From NCBI GenBank assembly GCA_937926175.1, contig CALANV010000008.1, forward strand, positions 62,001 through 126,000: a stretch of DNA of 64,000 bases. The letters run 5' to 3'. The notes below the pieces were generated by a model that had not been told where the DNA came from, made no database searches, and saw only the letters and a program-made list of their open reading frames with translations. The stretch is from an uncultured Rhodospirillales bacterium (GTDB lineage Bacteria; Pseudomonadota; Alphaproteobacteria; CACIAM-22H2). Below are positions 51,298 to 60,630 of the stretch, piece by piece. Positions within the stretch are counted from its first letter, which is position 1. Each line of letters starts with the position of its first letter. Both the position numbers and the translations under genes were made by a program.

Positions 51298-51864
51298 TCA
51301 GGCGGCGATGGATTTCGCCGGCCTGGGCTGGACGGCGGGCGCGAGTTCGTCAGGCAAATCCTCGAACAGCTCGTCGATATCCGGTTCCGGGGACACTGCG
51401 CCGACATCCGTGCTCTCGTCGCACACGGCCGATGCTTCGTCTTCGAGGGTGGCGGCCGATTCGTGCGCATCGCGAACATCCGCCGTGTCGGTGACGTCGT
51501 CCGCCGCACGCCAGCGTGTGCGCGCCTTCTGCTGTCCGAACGTCTCGAGCAGCGCGGCCTGCTCCATCGTGACGCCCAGCTTTTCAGCGTAGTCCGTCAG
51601 CGGGCGTCCTTCATAGGCGAACTGCCGCGCGATGGCGCAGCGGCGCTGCACGTCGCTCTTGAAGACCGGTCCGGACCGCTTGTAGGCGAACGTGTCGAGG
51701 AAGGTGCGCACATAGCGTAAGTCCCGCTCGAAATCCTCGGGCAGACGAAAACGCAGATAGCCGGCGATCAACCGTACGAAATCGAGCTCGCGCCGGGTCG
51801 GCAGGGCGATGCCCGCCCGATCAGTGGCACGTTTGACCGGCTTTCGGCGCTTGGTCTTCGACAT
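51298..51864 (-). CDS. Conserved-looking protein of unknown function
   Basis: The 188-residue protein has a strongly basic N-terminus (KTKRRKPVKRATDR), a middle region of helices (FVRLIAGYLRFRLPEDFERDLRYVRTFLDTF) that could be a small alpha domain, and an acidic C-terminal tail rich in Asp, Glu and Ser from about residue 115. No signal peptide or membrane segment is seen. I do not recognise a family. It lies between the nucleoside hydrolase and the peptide-binding protein on the same strand but 60 to 110 bases from each, so it may be separately regulated. Confidence 0.55.
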   Translation of the reverse strand: MSKTKRRKPVKRATDRAGIALPTRRELDFVRLIAGYLRFRLPEDFERDLRYVRTFLDTFAYKRSGPVFKSDVQRRCAIARQFAYEGRPLTDYAEKLGVTMEQAALLETFGQQKARTRWRAADDVTDTADVRDAHESAATLEDEASAVCDESTDVGAVSPEPDIDELFEDLPDELAPAVQPRPAKSIAA

Positions 51865-51932
51865 CTAGCGTAGCAATTCCCAGCTCTATACAGCATATGG
51901 GGCTTGCGCCGATCTGCAAGGCGCTTGCGCCA

Positions 51933-52880
51933 TCAGGGCAGGCGGCTGATGCGCGTCGAGAGCCGGGTGAGCAGCGCATCGGCATCGACGCGCTCGATCA
52001 CCAGCGCATTGGGCGGCCGTCGCATCGTGCCCCAGCGGTCGACGACGGTGCGTCCCATCGTGAGCTCGCCCGCCGTCTCGACCGCCACGTAACATTCCGT
52101 TCCGGCGAACAGCTCGGGCCAGAGCAGATAGCCGATCACGCAGGGATCGTGCAGCGGCACGCCGCGGCCCTTGTGGCGGCGAAGGTGGCGCGTCCTGGTC
52201 GCATGGCCGTACATGCCGCCGATCATCCGACCGGCATGCGTACCGAGCGCGAGCATGCGGTCGGCCCAGGCCGCCGTCGCCAGGACCTGATGCGTCGCTT
52301 CGAGCGGCAGCATCACGATCGGCACGCCCGCCGCGAATACGGCGGCCGCCGCATGCGGGTCGGCATAGATGTTGAACTCGGCAGACGGGGTGATGTTGCC
52401 GAGTCCGATCGCACCACCCATCAGCACGATCTCGCGGATCTTCGGCTTGATCTCGGGTGTCCGCACCAGCGCGGTCGCGATGTTGGTGAGCGGCCCGAGT
52501 GCGCACAGCGTGAGGCCGCGGTTCGGGGCCTCGGTCGCGGCGCGAATGATGACATCGACCGCGTGGGCCTTCCCGGGCATCAATTGCGGTATCGGCAGGT
52601 TCGCCCCGTCGAGTCCGCTTTCCCCGTGGACATGTGCGGCCGTTACCGGCGCACGCTGCCACGGCGCATCGCAGCCGGCATGAACCGGCACGTCCGTTCG
52701 TCCGGCGAGTTCCAGCAGCGCGCATGCGTTTCGCGTCACGACGTCGAGCGGCATGTTGCCGGCGACGGTCGTGATCGCGCGTATGTCGAGCGCTTCCGGG
52801 GCGGCGAGCGCGAGCAGGATCGCGACCGCGTCGTCCTGGCCCGGATCGGTGTCGATGATGATCGTCCGTGGCGCGTCCAC
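51933..52880 (-). CDS. Nucleoside hydrolase, IunH family
   Basis: The 315-residue enzyme splits nucleosides into ribose and base. The calcium-binding N-terminal motif DTDPGQDDAVAI (residues 9-20) is intact, as are MGGAIGLGNITPSAEFNIYADPHAA and the C-terminal HDPCVIGYLLWPELF. GTG is the most natural start because the upstream peptidase gene ends two bases away. Base preference cannot be judged. It follows two peptidase genes, so the operon may recover nutrients from both peptides and nucleosides. Confidence 0.9.
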   Translation of the reverse strand: MDAPRTIIIDTDPGQDDAVAILLALAAPEALDIRAITTVAGNMPLDVVTRNACALLELAGRTDVPVHAGCDAPWQRAPVTAAHVHGESGLDGANLPIPQLMPGKAHAVDVIIRAATEAPNRGLTLCALGPLTNIATALVRTPEIKPKIREIVLMGGAIGLGNITPSAEFNIYADPHAAAAVFAAGVPIVMLPLEATHQVLATAAWADRMLALGTHAGRMIGGMYGHATRTRHLRRHKGRGVPLHDPCVIGYLLWPELFAGTECYVAVETAGELTMGRTVVDRWGTMRRPPNALVIERVDADALLTRLSTRISRLP

Positions 52881-52881
52881 G

Positions 52882-53880
52882 TCAGCCCCACAGCGAACGA
52901 TAGGACTGCAGCGCGCCGAGATCGCGTGCTGCGTAGACGCCGCGGGCGATGGCACGGGCGAGGCAGTCGGCGGCGAGCGAGCCGAGCCGGGCAAGGTCGG
53001 CGGGACCCCTGATGGACCGCACGCCGGTAGCGAGTACGAACACGGTGTCGCCGTCGAACGGCGTGTGTACCGGCCGAATCGCGCGTGCAAACCCGTCCTG
53101 CGCCATCAGCGCGACGCGATGCGCCTCGGCCTTGTCGAGCACTGCGTTGACTGCGACGACGGCAATGGTCGTGTTCGCGCCGGGCAGCATGATGGACTGC
53201 GGGGGCGTGTCGGGATTGATGCGCGTGCCCGGCGCCGGTGCACCGTGGCCGCCGAACTCGGCGTCCTGCTCCAACCCTGCTGCCCAGAACCGGTCGGTAC
53301 CGGGAACCAGCACGCTGCCCGAACAGTTGACCGCCGCCAGCGCGCCGACCTCGAAGCCGTCGTCAGTCACCCACGACGCGCTGCCGAGCCCGCCTTTCAG
53401 CCCGCCCGCCCGTGCCCCGTAGCCGGCACCGGCATTGCCCAACTTGAATTCGCGGGCGGCATTCGACAGCGCCTTGAGGCCCAGTCGCCGGTAGGGCGGC
53501 GTCATGCCCCAATTCTTGTCGCCGCCGTTCAACAGATCGAACAGGATCGCCGCCGGCACGATCGGCACGACCGCGCTCCGGACGTGGAAGCCGCGACCTT
53601 GCGCGGCCAGTGCGTTCGTGACCGCGGCCGCGGCGTCGAGCCCGAAGACCGAGCCGCCCGCCAACACGATCGCATCGACACGGTCGACGAGACAGCTTGG
53701 ATCGAGCAGATCGGTTTCGCGCGTGCCCGGTGCACCGCCGGTCACGGCGACGGCCGCCATGGCGGGGCGATCGGGCACGACCACCGTGACACCCGTGCGG
53801 ACGCGGCGATCCTCGGCGTTGCCGACCCTGATGCCGGCGACGTCGGTAATCAGGTTGCGGCGCGGTCGTCGTCGGGTCAC
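52882..53880 (-). CDS. P1 family peptidase (DmpA/BapA-like)
   Basis: The 332-residue protein belongs to the self-processing aminopeptidases of family S58. ITDVAGIRVGNAEDRR opens the domain, AIVLAGGSVFGLDAA is the conserved Gly-rich turn and GANTTIAVVAVNAVLDKAEAHR is the region of autocleavage, where the nucleophile becomes N-terminal. Family members act on beta- or D-amino peptides and amides. The GTG start overlaps the stop of the M20 peptidase gene. It has no signal peptide and should be cytoplasmic, acting on imported peptides. Confidence 0.86.
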   Translation of the reverse strand: MTRRRPRRNLITDVAGIRVGNAEDRRVRTGVTVVVPDRPAMAAVAVTGGAPGTRETDLLDPSCLVDRVDAIVLAGGSVFGLDAAAAVTNALAAQGRGFHVRSAVVPIVPAAILFDLLNGGDKNWGMTPPYRRLGLKALSNAAREFKLGNAGAGYGARAGGLKGGLGSASWVTDDGFEVGALAAVNCSGSVLVPGTDRFWAAGLEQDAEFGGHGAPAPGTRINPDTPPQSIMLPGANTTIAVVAVNAVLDKAEAHRVALMAQDGFARAIRPVHTPFDGDTVFVLATGVRSIRGPADLARLGSLAADCLARAIARGVYAARDLGALQSYRSLWG

Positions 53881-55175
53881 GCGAGCGGCACGCCGAGCAG
53901 GCGCAGCGTGGCGGCGGCCATCACCTTCGCCGAGGCCACCATGTCGTCGATGGCGACGAACTCGTCCGGCTGGTGGGCGAGCTCGAGCAGCCCCGGTCCG
54001 TAGGCGACGCAATCATGCAGGTGGCCGATGCGGGCGATGTGTTTCTGGTCGTATGTGCCGGGCGAGGCGATGTGCGCCGCCGGGCGGCCGAGCACGCGCT
54101 CGATCGCCGCATCGAGCGCGCGGACGACGGGGGCATCCGGCGACGTCATCGTCGGCTCGAACGTCATGATGTCGCGGATGCGATAGGAAAGGCCCGGCCG
54201 TTCGCGCACGGTCCGCTCCAGGAGATCGACGATCTCGCGCCGCACGTCCTCGAGCCTCTCCTCGATCAGGAAACGGCGATCGATGACCAGCCGGCAGGAG
54301 TCGGCGACGAGCGGCGCCGGCAATCCGTCATGATCTTCGGCGAGGCCGCCGTGAATCGCATTGTAGTTCAGCGTCGATGCGCGCGCACCGTCCGGCACGA
54401 CCGGCATGGCGGTACGGCGTGCCTGGAGCGCGGGATAAAGCTCGGTCTCGACTGCGGCAAGGAAGGCCGCCATGCCGCGGATCGCGCTGACGCCCAGAAA
54501 CGGCATCGAGCCGTGGGCAATGCGGCCCTTCATCTCGATCTCGGCCCACCACACGCCGCGGTGACCGAGACAGACGCGATCGACCTGGAGCGGTTCGGGA
54601 ATGATCACATGGTCGACGCGGGGCGCCGAGAAGTAGCCGCGCTCGGCGAGCCACGCGACGCCGCCGTAGCCGCCCGACTCCTCGTCGACCGTGCCCGAGA
54701 TCTCGATTGCGCCGGGGAAGGGAATGCCTTCGGCGAGGATTGCCTCCACTGCAATGATCGCGGCGGCGATTCCGCCTTTCATGTCGCAGGTGCCGCGGCC
54801 GAAGATCTTGCCGTCGCGGACGGTGCCGGCGAACGGGTCGACGGTCCAGCCGGCGCCAGGCGCTACCACGTCGATGTGGCCATTGAAATGCACGCAGGGG
54901 CCGGGACTCCGGCCTTCGAGGCGCGCGACGATGTTGGTCCGCGGATAGCGCGGTGTATCGCCGCGTGCACCGGTTGCGCGCAGATACTCGACGCGGAAGC
55001 CGCGCGGCGCGAGACGCCGGCCGATCAGCTCCGCGCAATCGGTATAGGCCTCGCCCGGCGGGTTGACGGTCGGAATGCGGACGAGCGCCTGCGTCAGGGC
55101 GACGAGTTCGTCACGACTCTGATCGATGCGGGCAAAGAGGCGGGCGAGACGATCGGATGCCGGAGTCGCGGTCAT
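53877..55175 (-). CDS. M20 family metallopeptidase (ArgE/DapE-like)
   Basis: The 432-residue zinc enzyme contains HFNGHIDVVAPGAGW (His and Asp ligands), GTCDMKGGIAA (bridging Asp) and DEESGGYGG (catalytic Glu and ligand Glu). The family includes acetylornithine deacetylase, succinyl-diaminopimelate desuccinylase and dipeptidases, and sequence alone does not say which. It is the first gene of a leftward run with the P1 peptidase, nucleoside hydrolase and peptide importer, so amide or peptide breakdown fits better than amino-acid synthesis. Confidence 0.86.
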   Translation of the reverse strand: MTATPASDRLARLFARIDQSRDELVALTQALVRIPTVNPPGEAYTDCAELIGRRLAPRGFRVEYLRATGARGDTPRYPRTNIVARLEGRSPGPCVHFNGHIDVVAPGAGWTVDPFAGTVRDGKIFGRGTCDMKGGIAAAIIAVEAILAEGIPFPGAIEISGTVDEESGGYGGVAWLAERGYFSAPRVDHVIIPEPLQVDRVCLGHRGVWWAEIEMKGRIAHGSMPFLGVSAIRGMAAFLAAVETELYPALQARRTAMPVVPDGARASTLNYNAIHGGLAEDHDGLPAPLVADSCRLVIDRRFLIEERLEDVRREIVDLLERTVRERPGLSYRIRDIMTFEPTMTSPDAPVVRALDAAIERVLGRPAAHIASPGTYDQKHIARIGHLHDCVAYGPGLLELAHQPDEFVAIDDMVASAKVMAAATLRLLGVPLA

Positions 55176-55640
55176 GACGACGAGGCTATGCAGTCCGCGC
55201 GATTGCGGTCAATGCCGGACGACGGTCGGCAGGGGGCGCTGGCGGATGCAGGGGGCATGGGGTCGCGGCCGGGCACGCGCGACGGCGTATCGGCAATGCC
55301 GTCCCGACCATCGGACGGCGCCCTGCATCATGCCGGTTCGTGTGCCCATGTTCGCGATTTCGAAGGCGCGGTGCACACGCCTCGCGTGTAGCAATCGCGG
55401 CATCGGTCCATGACAGGTGGCGTCCCGATCCCGAACGGCGTGCGGTCAGAGCGGCGGCCGCGGCTCGAATCCCAATCGGCGGGAACGAACTGACCGAAAG
55501 AATCGCCATCGCCGTCATCACACCCATGACTTTCGTCGCAACCCTTTGCTATGAGTAGCTTAACGGACCGAACGTCCATACCTGAGGGTGCGTCGCAATG
55601 CGGGGTGCGGGACGAACGGTCGTGCAAAGGGATTTCGGCG
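55176..55640. other. Intergenic region between divergent genes
   Basis: This 465-base stretch lies between the divergent M20 peptidase and gamma-glutamyltransferase genes. No plausible protein is seen. The last 100 bases are less GC-rich and probably contain the rightward promoter. Frames that continue upstream of the gamma-glutamyltransferase start would add 30 residues before its signal peptide, which is unlikely. Confidence 0.45.
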
Positions 55641-57428
55641 ATGCTTGCCTGGAAGGCCGCTCGCGCCGTTCTGCGGGCGAAGAGCTTCGTTGTGCTGCTG
55701 CTTGGTCTGGTGGCAGCGGATCCGTCGGCGTGGGCACAGGTCCGGCCACAGCCGGAAGGGCCCAGCGGCTACACGGAAAAGAAGGTTGCGCTTGGCACAC
55801 GGCACATGGCGGTCGCGGCGCATCCGCTGGCGGCGGCGGCCGGCCGTGACATCCTGCGCATGGGGGGCAGCGCCGTCGACGCTGCCATAGCCATGCAGAT
55901 GGTCCTCAACGTCGTCGAGCCGCAATCCTCGGGGATCGGCGGCGGCGGCTTCCTCGTCCACTACGACGCGTCGACCAGGACGATCACCACTTTCGACGGT
56001 CGCGAGACGGCCCCGATGGGGGTCGGGCCGGATCTGTTCCTTGATGCCGATGGCAAACCGTTGTCGTTTGCGGAGGCATCCGTCGGAGGCATCGCGGTCG
56101 GCGTCCCGGGCCTGCTGCGCATGCTCGAGCTGGCGCACAAGGCCCATGGCCGCCTGCCCTGGGCGCGCCTGTTCGAGCCGGCGGTGCAGATTGCGAAGGA
56201 TGGCTTCCCGGTCAGTCCGCGCCTGCATAAGCTGATCGCCGACGACAAGCAGCTCGCAGAGTATCCCGCGACGGCAGCGTATTTCTACGACAAGGACGGC
56301 AAACCGCGGGCCGTCGGCGACCGGCTGGTCAATGAGGAGCTGGCGGAGACGTTGCGCATCGTGGCGGCGGGCGGCGCCGATGCCTTCTATACCGGCGCGA
56401 TCGCACGCGACATCGTCGCCGCCGTTCAGACAACGGGGGCGCGGCCCGGCCGCCTGACCCTCGACGATCTTGCGAGCTACCAGGCCGTTCAGCGTGAACC
56501 CGTCTGTGGCATCTACCGGATCTATCGCGTCTGCGGCATGGGGCCGCCATCGTCGGGCGGCATCGCCATCGTGCAGGCGCTCGGTGTCCTCGACCGTTTC
56601 GATCTCAAGTCGTTCGCCGCCAACTCCGCCGCGGCGGTCCACCTCATCAGCGAGGCGAGCCGTCTCGCTTTTGCCGATCGCAATTACTACGTCGCCGATC
56701 CGGCGTTCGTCGACGTGCCGGTCGAGGCGTTGACGCAGCCCCGTTACCTGCGTCAGCGCGCCCGGCTCGTCTCGATCGATCAGACGATGGGGCGTGCCGA
56801 GCCCGGCCGGCCCGACGGCATCACGCTCGACCGGCGGCGGCGTCAGGATATGACGATCGAAATGCCCGGCACCACGCATATCGCCGCGGTCGATGCCGCC
56901 GGCAATGCGGTGGCACTCACCAGCAGCATCGAGCAGGCCTTCGGTAGCCGGGTCTTCGTGCGCGGCTTTCTTCTGAACAATCAGTTGACCGATTTCGCCT
57001 TCGTGCCGCGCGCCGGCACGCGCGACGTCGCCAACCGGGTGGAGCCCGGCAAACGGCCGCGCTCGTCGATGGCGCCGACCATCGTCACGGACCGCACGGG
57101 GCAGCTCGTTCTCACCGTCGGTTCGCCGGGCGGGGCGCGGATCATTCCCTATGTGCTGCAGACGCTGGTCGCCACGCTCGACTGGGGGCTCGACATCCAG
57201 GCCGCGATCAGCCTGCCGCGTCACGCCAACATGAACGGTCCGATCGAACTCGAACGCGGGACACCGATCACGGCGCTTGCCGGCGATCTGCGCGGGCTTG
57301 GCCACACGGTCGAGGTCAAGCCGCTCACGAGCGGCCTGCACGGCATCGCCGTCATTCGTCACGGTGACGCTGTCCAGCTGATGGGCGGCGCCGATCCCCG
57401 GCGCGAAGGCGAGGCGCTGGGCGACTGA
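55641..57428 (+). CDS. ggt: Gamma-glutamyltransferase, exported
   Basis: The 595-residue enzyme hydrolyses or transfers the gamma-glutamyl group of glutathione and related peptides in the periplasm. A signal peptide (RAKSFVVLLLGLVAADPSAWAQ) is followed by the large subunit. The small subunit starts at Thr411 in GTTHIAAVDAAGNAVALTS, where self-cleavage makes Thr the nucleophile. QMVLNVVEPQSSGIGGGGF and GKRPRSSMAPTIV are further family motifs. I start at the ATG just before the signal with AAAGGGA upstream. It could release cysteinylglycine for the peptide importer nearby. Confidence 0.93.
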   Translation: MLAWKAARAVLRAKSFVVLLLGLVAADPSAWAQVRPQPEGPSGYTEKKVALGTRHMAVAAHPLAAAAGRDILRMGGSAVDAAIAMQMVLNVVEPQSSGIGGGGFLVHYDASTRTITTFDGRETAPMGVGPDLFLDADGKPLSFAEASVGGIAVGVPGLLRMLELAHKAHGRLPWARLFEPAVQIAKDGFPVSPRLHKLIADDKQLAEYPATAAYFYDKDGKPRAVGDRLVNEELAETLRIVAAGGADAFYTGAIARDIVAAVQTTGARPGRLTLDDLASYQAVQREPVCGIYRIYRVCGMGPPSSGGIAIVQALGVLDRFDLKSFAANSAAAVHLISEASRLAFADRNYYVADPAFVDVPVEALTQPRYLRQRARLVSIDQTMGRAEPGRPDGITLDRRRRQDMTIEMPGTTHIAAVDAAGNAVALTSSIEQAFGSRVFVRGFLLNNQLTDFAFVPRAGTRDVANRVEPGKRPRSSMAPTIVTDRTGQLVLTVGSPGGARIIPYVLQTLVATLDWGLDIQAAISLPRHANMNGPIELERGTPITALAGDLRGLGHTVEVKPLTSGLHGIAVIRHGDAVQLMGGADPRREGEALGD

Positions 57429-57770
57429 CCGGGGCGCGTCGTCCCGACGCGCACGGCGTCGTGGCGGGCCGGGTCACGCCGACCTTTTTCGGCGCCTTCC
57501 CACGAATTGTTCGCATGTCGAGCGTCGCCGTCGATCGGCTGACCACGGCCCGATTCAACTGGTAGCGGCGGCAGGGAACGTCGAAGGCGCGACGGCGTTC
57601 AGGCATGTCCGAATGAAACGGCTGCCGCCGATCTTGCCATACCATCGCGGGATCATTCGTGTCCTGGCGACGTTGCCCGAAGGGTGCCCGCAAGTCACCC
57701 CGATCGGCCGTCAGGGGCAGCCTGGATCGGCCGGCCATGTATGGACATGCCGGAAGACGTGGAGTGTCCG
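57429..57770. other. Intergenic region between ggt and the GNAT gene
   Basis: Apart from the hairpin just after ggt, I see no gene, RNA or repeat in these bases. A promoter for the acetyltransferase is expected near the right end. Confidence 0.4.
57434..57452 (+). terminator. Hairpin after ggt
   Basis: GCGCGTCG and CGACGCGC form an eight-base-pair stem with a TCC loop six bases after the stop. There is no T-run, so it is a weak candidate for terminating transcription or protecting the 3' end. Confidence 0.4.
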
Positions 57771-58430
57771 ATGCAGCCCGATGATGGATCTCGACGATAT
57801 CCCATGAGAACGGACGAGCATGCGATCAGCCCCTTGCGTACCGTCATACGCAGGCTATGGCCGGCCGAGGCGCATCAGCTCCGCGATCATCTGCTGCGCC
57901 TCGACATGGATGATCGGATCAAGAGGTTCGGTTGCGCCACGAGCGACGAATGGGTGGTTCGCTACTGCGCCCGGTTCGACTGGTTCCGTTCGGTCGTCCT
58001 GGGGTTCTGGGTCGACGGCGAGCTGCGCGGTGTCGGCGAACTCAAACCTTTCGGGTCGGAATGGCCGCCGGTTGCGGAAATCGCGGTGACGGTCGAGAAG
58101 GCCTTCACCAACCGCGGCGTCGGATCGGAGCTGCTGCGCCGGCTCATTACCGTTGCGCGCAATCGCGGGATCGCAAGGCTGTACATGCTGTGTCTGCCGG
58201 GGAATCGGCAGATCCAGCGGATCGTTCGCAAGTTCGACGCCGTCCTCAACTTTCACGACGACCGGGTCGAGGGCGAGATCGAGCTTCCGTGGCCCGATCT
58301 TGCCACCTTCGCCAACGAGATCCTCGACGAGGGATGGGCCTTCTTCTGCACCCTGATCGGATGGCGTCACCGGCCCACGGCATTTCCCTGGATGAAATTT
58401 GCGGCACCCCCTGATCAGGTGCACGCCTGA
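57771..58430 (+). CDS. GNAT family N-acetyltransferase
   Basis: The 219-residue protein has the acetyl-CoA binding turn of GNAT enzymes: IAVTVEKAFTNRGVGSELLRRLI, where R-G-V-G is the pyrophosphate loop. ARNRGIARLYMLCLPGNRQIQRIVRKF forms the last helix-strand unit. Three starts are possible. I chose the ATG with GGAG at six-base spacing; an ATG 11 codons further in is also plausible. The acceptor amine is unknown. It appears to be a single gene. Confidence 0.82.
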   Translation: MQPDDGSRRYPMRTDEHAISPLRTVIRRLWPAEAHQLRDHLLRLDMDDRIKRFGCATSDEWVVRYCARFDWFRSVVLGFWVDGELRGVGELKPFGSEWPPVAEIAVTVEKAFTNRGVGSELLRRLITVARNRGIARLYMLCLPGNRQIQRIVRKFDAVLNFHDDRVEGEIELPWPDLATFANEILDEGWAFFCTLIGWRHRPTAFPWMKFAAPPDQVHA

Positions 58431-58566
58431 CGAACCGGCCGCAACGCCCGGACGTCGCACGGACAATCCTTCGGAAACCGGCGGCCTTTCGCTTCGAACC
58501 CTTCGGACGCTATAAGGGCAGCGCCCCGACGGCTGTGTTTTGCCGTCGCCACACTGCCGAGTTTGC

Positions 58567-59754
58567 ATGGCCATCTATCCCGTCGTCCGGCTTCAGCCCG
58601 GTCGCCACAAGCGCGTCGTCGCCGGTCATCCGTGGGTCTACTCGAACGAGGTCGTCATGGACGCCGCCGCCAAGGCACTGCCGCCCGGCGGGCTCGTGCG
58701 GCTGGAGACGAGCAATGGTGCGCCGATCGGCGTCGCCATGTTCAATCCGCATCCGCTCATCAGTGCGCGGGTACTCGCGCGCGACGCGGCGGCCGAGATC
58801 GACGTCGATTTTCTCGCGGCCCGCATCGCGGCCGCGCGCGAGCTTCGTGAACGCCTGTTTCCCGGCGGCTTCTACCGCCTGATTCATGCCGAGGCCGACG
58901 GGTTGCCGGGCTGCGTGATCGATCGCTACGGCGACGTTCTTTCCGTCCAGGCGAATACCGCCGGCATGGACCGGCTTACGCCCGCACTCTTGACCGCGCT
59001 TGAGCGCGTGCTGGCCCCGCGCACGATCGTGCTTCGCAACGATTCCAGCGCCCGTCAGCTCGAAGGGCTGGAGAGCCGGGTCAGCGTCGAGAAGGGCACG
59101 CTCGACGGACCCGTCGAACTTGTCGAGAACGGCAGCCGGTTCTTCGCCAATCTCGAATCCGGTCAGAAGACGGGCTGGTTCTACGACCAGCGCGACAATC
59201 GCGCGGCCGTCGCGCGGCTGGCCGCCGGTGCGCGCGTCCTCGATCTCTATACCTATGCCGGCGGCTTCGCCGTCATGGCCGCCCGCGCCGGCGCGCGCGA
59301 GGTCGTTGCCATCGACCGTTCCGATGCGGCGCTCGACCTCGCGCGACGGGCCGCTGCCGCCAACAACGTCGATCACGTGTGCCGGTTCGTACGCGCCGAA
59401 GCCTTTGCCGAACTCGAACGGCTCGCTGCTGCGGGCGAGCGGTTCGATATCGTCATCGCCGATCCGCCCGCCTTCGTGAAATCGAAGAAGGATCTCGGCC
59501 AGGGCGCCCGCGGCTATCGCAAGCTGGCGCGGCTCGCCGCGGCGCTCGTGGCGCCGCGCGGTTTTCTCTTCATCGCCTCGTGCTCGCATCACGTCGACGC
59601 GTCGCTGTTCGCCGAGCAGGTCCGGCGCGGTCTTGCCGACAGTGCGCGGACGGGCCGCATCCTTGCGACCACGGGCGCGGCGGCGGATCATCCGGTGCAC
59701 CCGCATCTGCCGGAGTCCGCCTATCTCAAGGGCCAGCTGCTGCAGATCGATTGA
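58567..59754 (+). CDS. 23S rRNA (cytosine) methyltransferase, RlmI-like
   Basis: The 395-residue protein has an N-terminal PUA RNA-binding domain (LQPGRHKRVVAGHPWVYSNE) and a C-terminal SAM domain. KTGWFYDQRDNR precedes motif I VLDLYTYAGGFAV, and FDIVIADPPAFVKSKKD is the catalytic DPPAF loop. HPHLPESAYLKG ends the family. These features match class I rRNA cytosine-5 methyltransferases of the RlmI group. The exact target base is inferred from family only. The first ATG that gives the PUA start is used, nine codons inside the longest frame. Confidence 0.88.
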   Translation: MAIYPVVRLQPGRHKRVVAGHPWVYSNEVVMDAAAKALPPGGLVRLETSNGAPIGVAMFNPHPLISARVLARDAAAEIDVDFLAARIAAARELRERLFPGGFYRLIHAEADGLPGCVIDRYGDVLSVQANTAGMDRLTPALLTALERVLAPRTIVLRNDSSARQLEGLESRVSVEKGTLDGPVELVENGSRFFANLESGQKTGWFYDQRDNRAAVARLAAGARVLDLYTYAGGFAVMAARAGAREVVAIDRSDAALDLARRAAAANNVDHVCRFVRAEAFAELERLAAAGERFDIVIADPPAFVKSKKDLGQGARGYRKLARLAAALVAPRGFLFIASCSHHVDASLFAEQVRRGLADSARTGRILATTGAAADHPVHPHLPESAYLKGQLLQID

Positions 59755-59805
59755 GGCGGCGGGGGCTCGGTCGCGCCCGTACGTCCAGATGATCCTCGCG
59801 ATCGA

Positions 59806-60570
59806 TCAGCGGATCGCGACCAGGAACAGGCGCCGGAACGGGAACAGCGTCATCCCGTCGACGCGGCGGGGATAGGCCTGCCGCAGTCGCGCCGCGTACG
59901 CGGCCAGGAACGCGGCATGCATCTCGGCCGGCATCGCATCGAGGAACGGCCGCACTGCGGTTCCCTTGGTCCACTCGAGCACGGCGTTTTCGCCCTGCAG
60001 CACGTGCAGATATTCGACCTCCCACAGGTCGACATGCGTCGCGTGCGCGGCGAGCAGGTCGTAATAGACCTCGGGCCGCTGGACCGGCGACGGCCTCAGA
60101 AGGGTCTCGACCCGCTCGCGCCAGGGGCCCTCGCGGGCGGTTTCGTAGAGAAGCGTATGCGACGGCGCCTCGAAATTGCGCGGCATCTGCACGGCCAGCA
60201 CGCCGCCGCGCGCGAGCTGCTGCATCAGCCGCGGAAAGACCGTCGCATGATCGTCGACCCAGTGCAGCGCCGCGTTGGAGAAGATCAGATCGGCCGGTTC
60301 GTTCGCCGTCCAGCGGACGATGTCGCCCTCGATCCACTCGATTCCGGCGATCGTCCGCGCCTTGTCGAGCATCGCGGGGGAGTTGTCGAGGGCGCGCACG
60401 ACGGCCGACGGCCAGCGGTCCAGCAGGAGCTTGGTCACGTTGCCGGGGCCGCAGCCGAGATCCCAGACGGTCTTGTACGGTGCATCGGGAATCCGGGCGA
60501 GGAGGTCGAGCGCGGGCCGCAGCCGGTGATCGGCGAACTTCAGGTACTGGTTCGGATCCCAGGTGGTCAT
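59806..60570 (-). CDS. tam: Trans-aconitate 2-methyltransferase family protein
   Basis: The 254-residue enzyme uses S-adenosylmethionine to methylate trans-aconitate, an inhibitor of aconitase, in characterised members. WDPNQYLKFADHRLRPALDLL at the start is typical for Tam. VWDLGCGPGNVTKLL is motif I, LIFSNAALHWVDDH the substrate-side motif, and LAVQMPRNFEAPSH follows. Length is that of E. coli Tam. The ATG giving MTTWDPN is the conserved start. It is divergent from the gene at 60631 across 60 bases. Confidence 0.9.
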   Translation of the reverse strand: MTTWDPNQYLKFADHRLRPALDLLARIPDAPYKTVWDLGCGPGNVTKLLLDRWPSAVVRALDNSPAMLDKARTIAGIEWIEGDIVRWTANEPADLIFSNAALHWVDDHATVFPRLMQQLARGGVLAVQMPRNFEAPSHTLLYETAREGPWRERVETLLRPSPVQRPEVYYDLLAAHATHVDLWEVEYLHVLQGENAVLEWTKGTAVRPFLDAMPAEMHAAFLAAYAARLRQAYPRRVDGMTLFPFRRLFLVAIR

Positions 60571-60575
60571 GGCGG

Positions 60576-60606
60576 TTGCCGTATCGAGGTGTCGCGCGAC
60601 TATAAT
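60576..60606 (+). promoter_or_regulatory. Probable sigma-70-type promoter
   Basis: TATAAT at 60601-60606 is a perfect -10 hexamer 24 bases before the next start codon. TTGCCG at 60576-60581 could be its -35 at a rather long spacing of 19 bases. Confidence 0.5.
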
Positions 60607-60630
60607 CCGCCGCCCAACGAGAGAGGAATC

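Noticed and set aside
55560..57362. A 600-residue open frame antisense to gamma-glutamyltransferase
   Set aside because: The sense protein is fully supported by signal peptide, Thr nucleophile and family motifs. The antisense translation is low-complexity and unlike known proteins.
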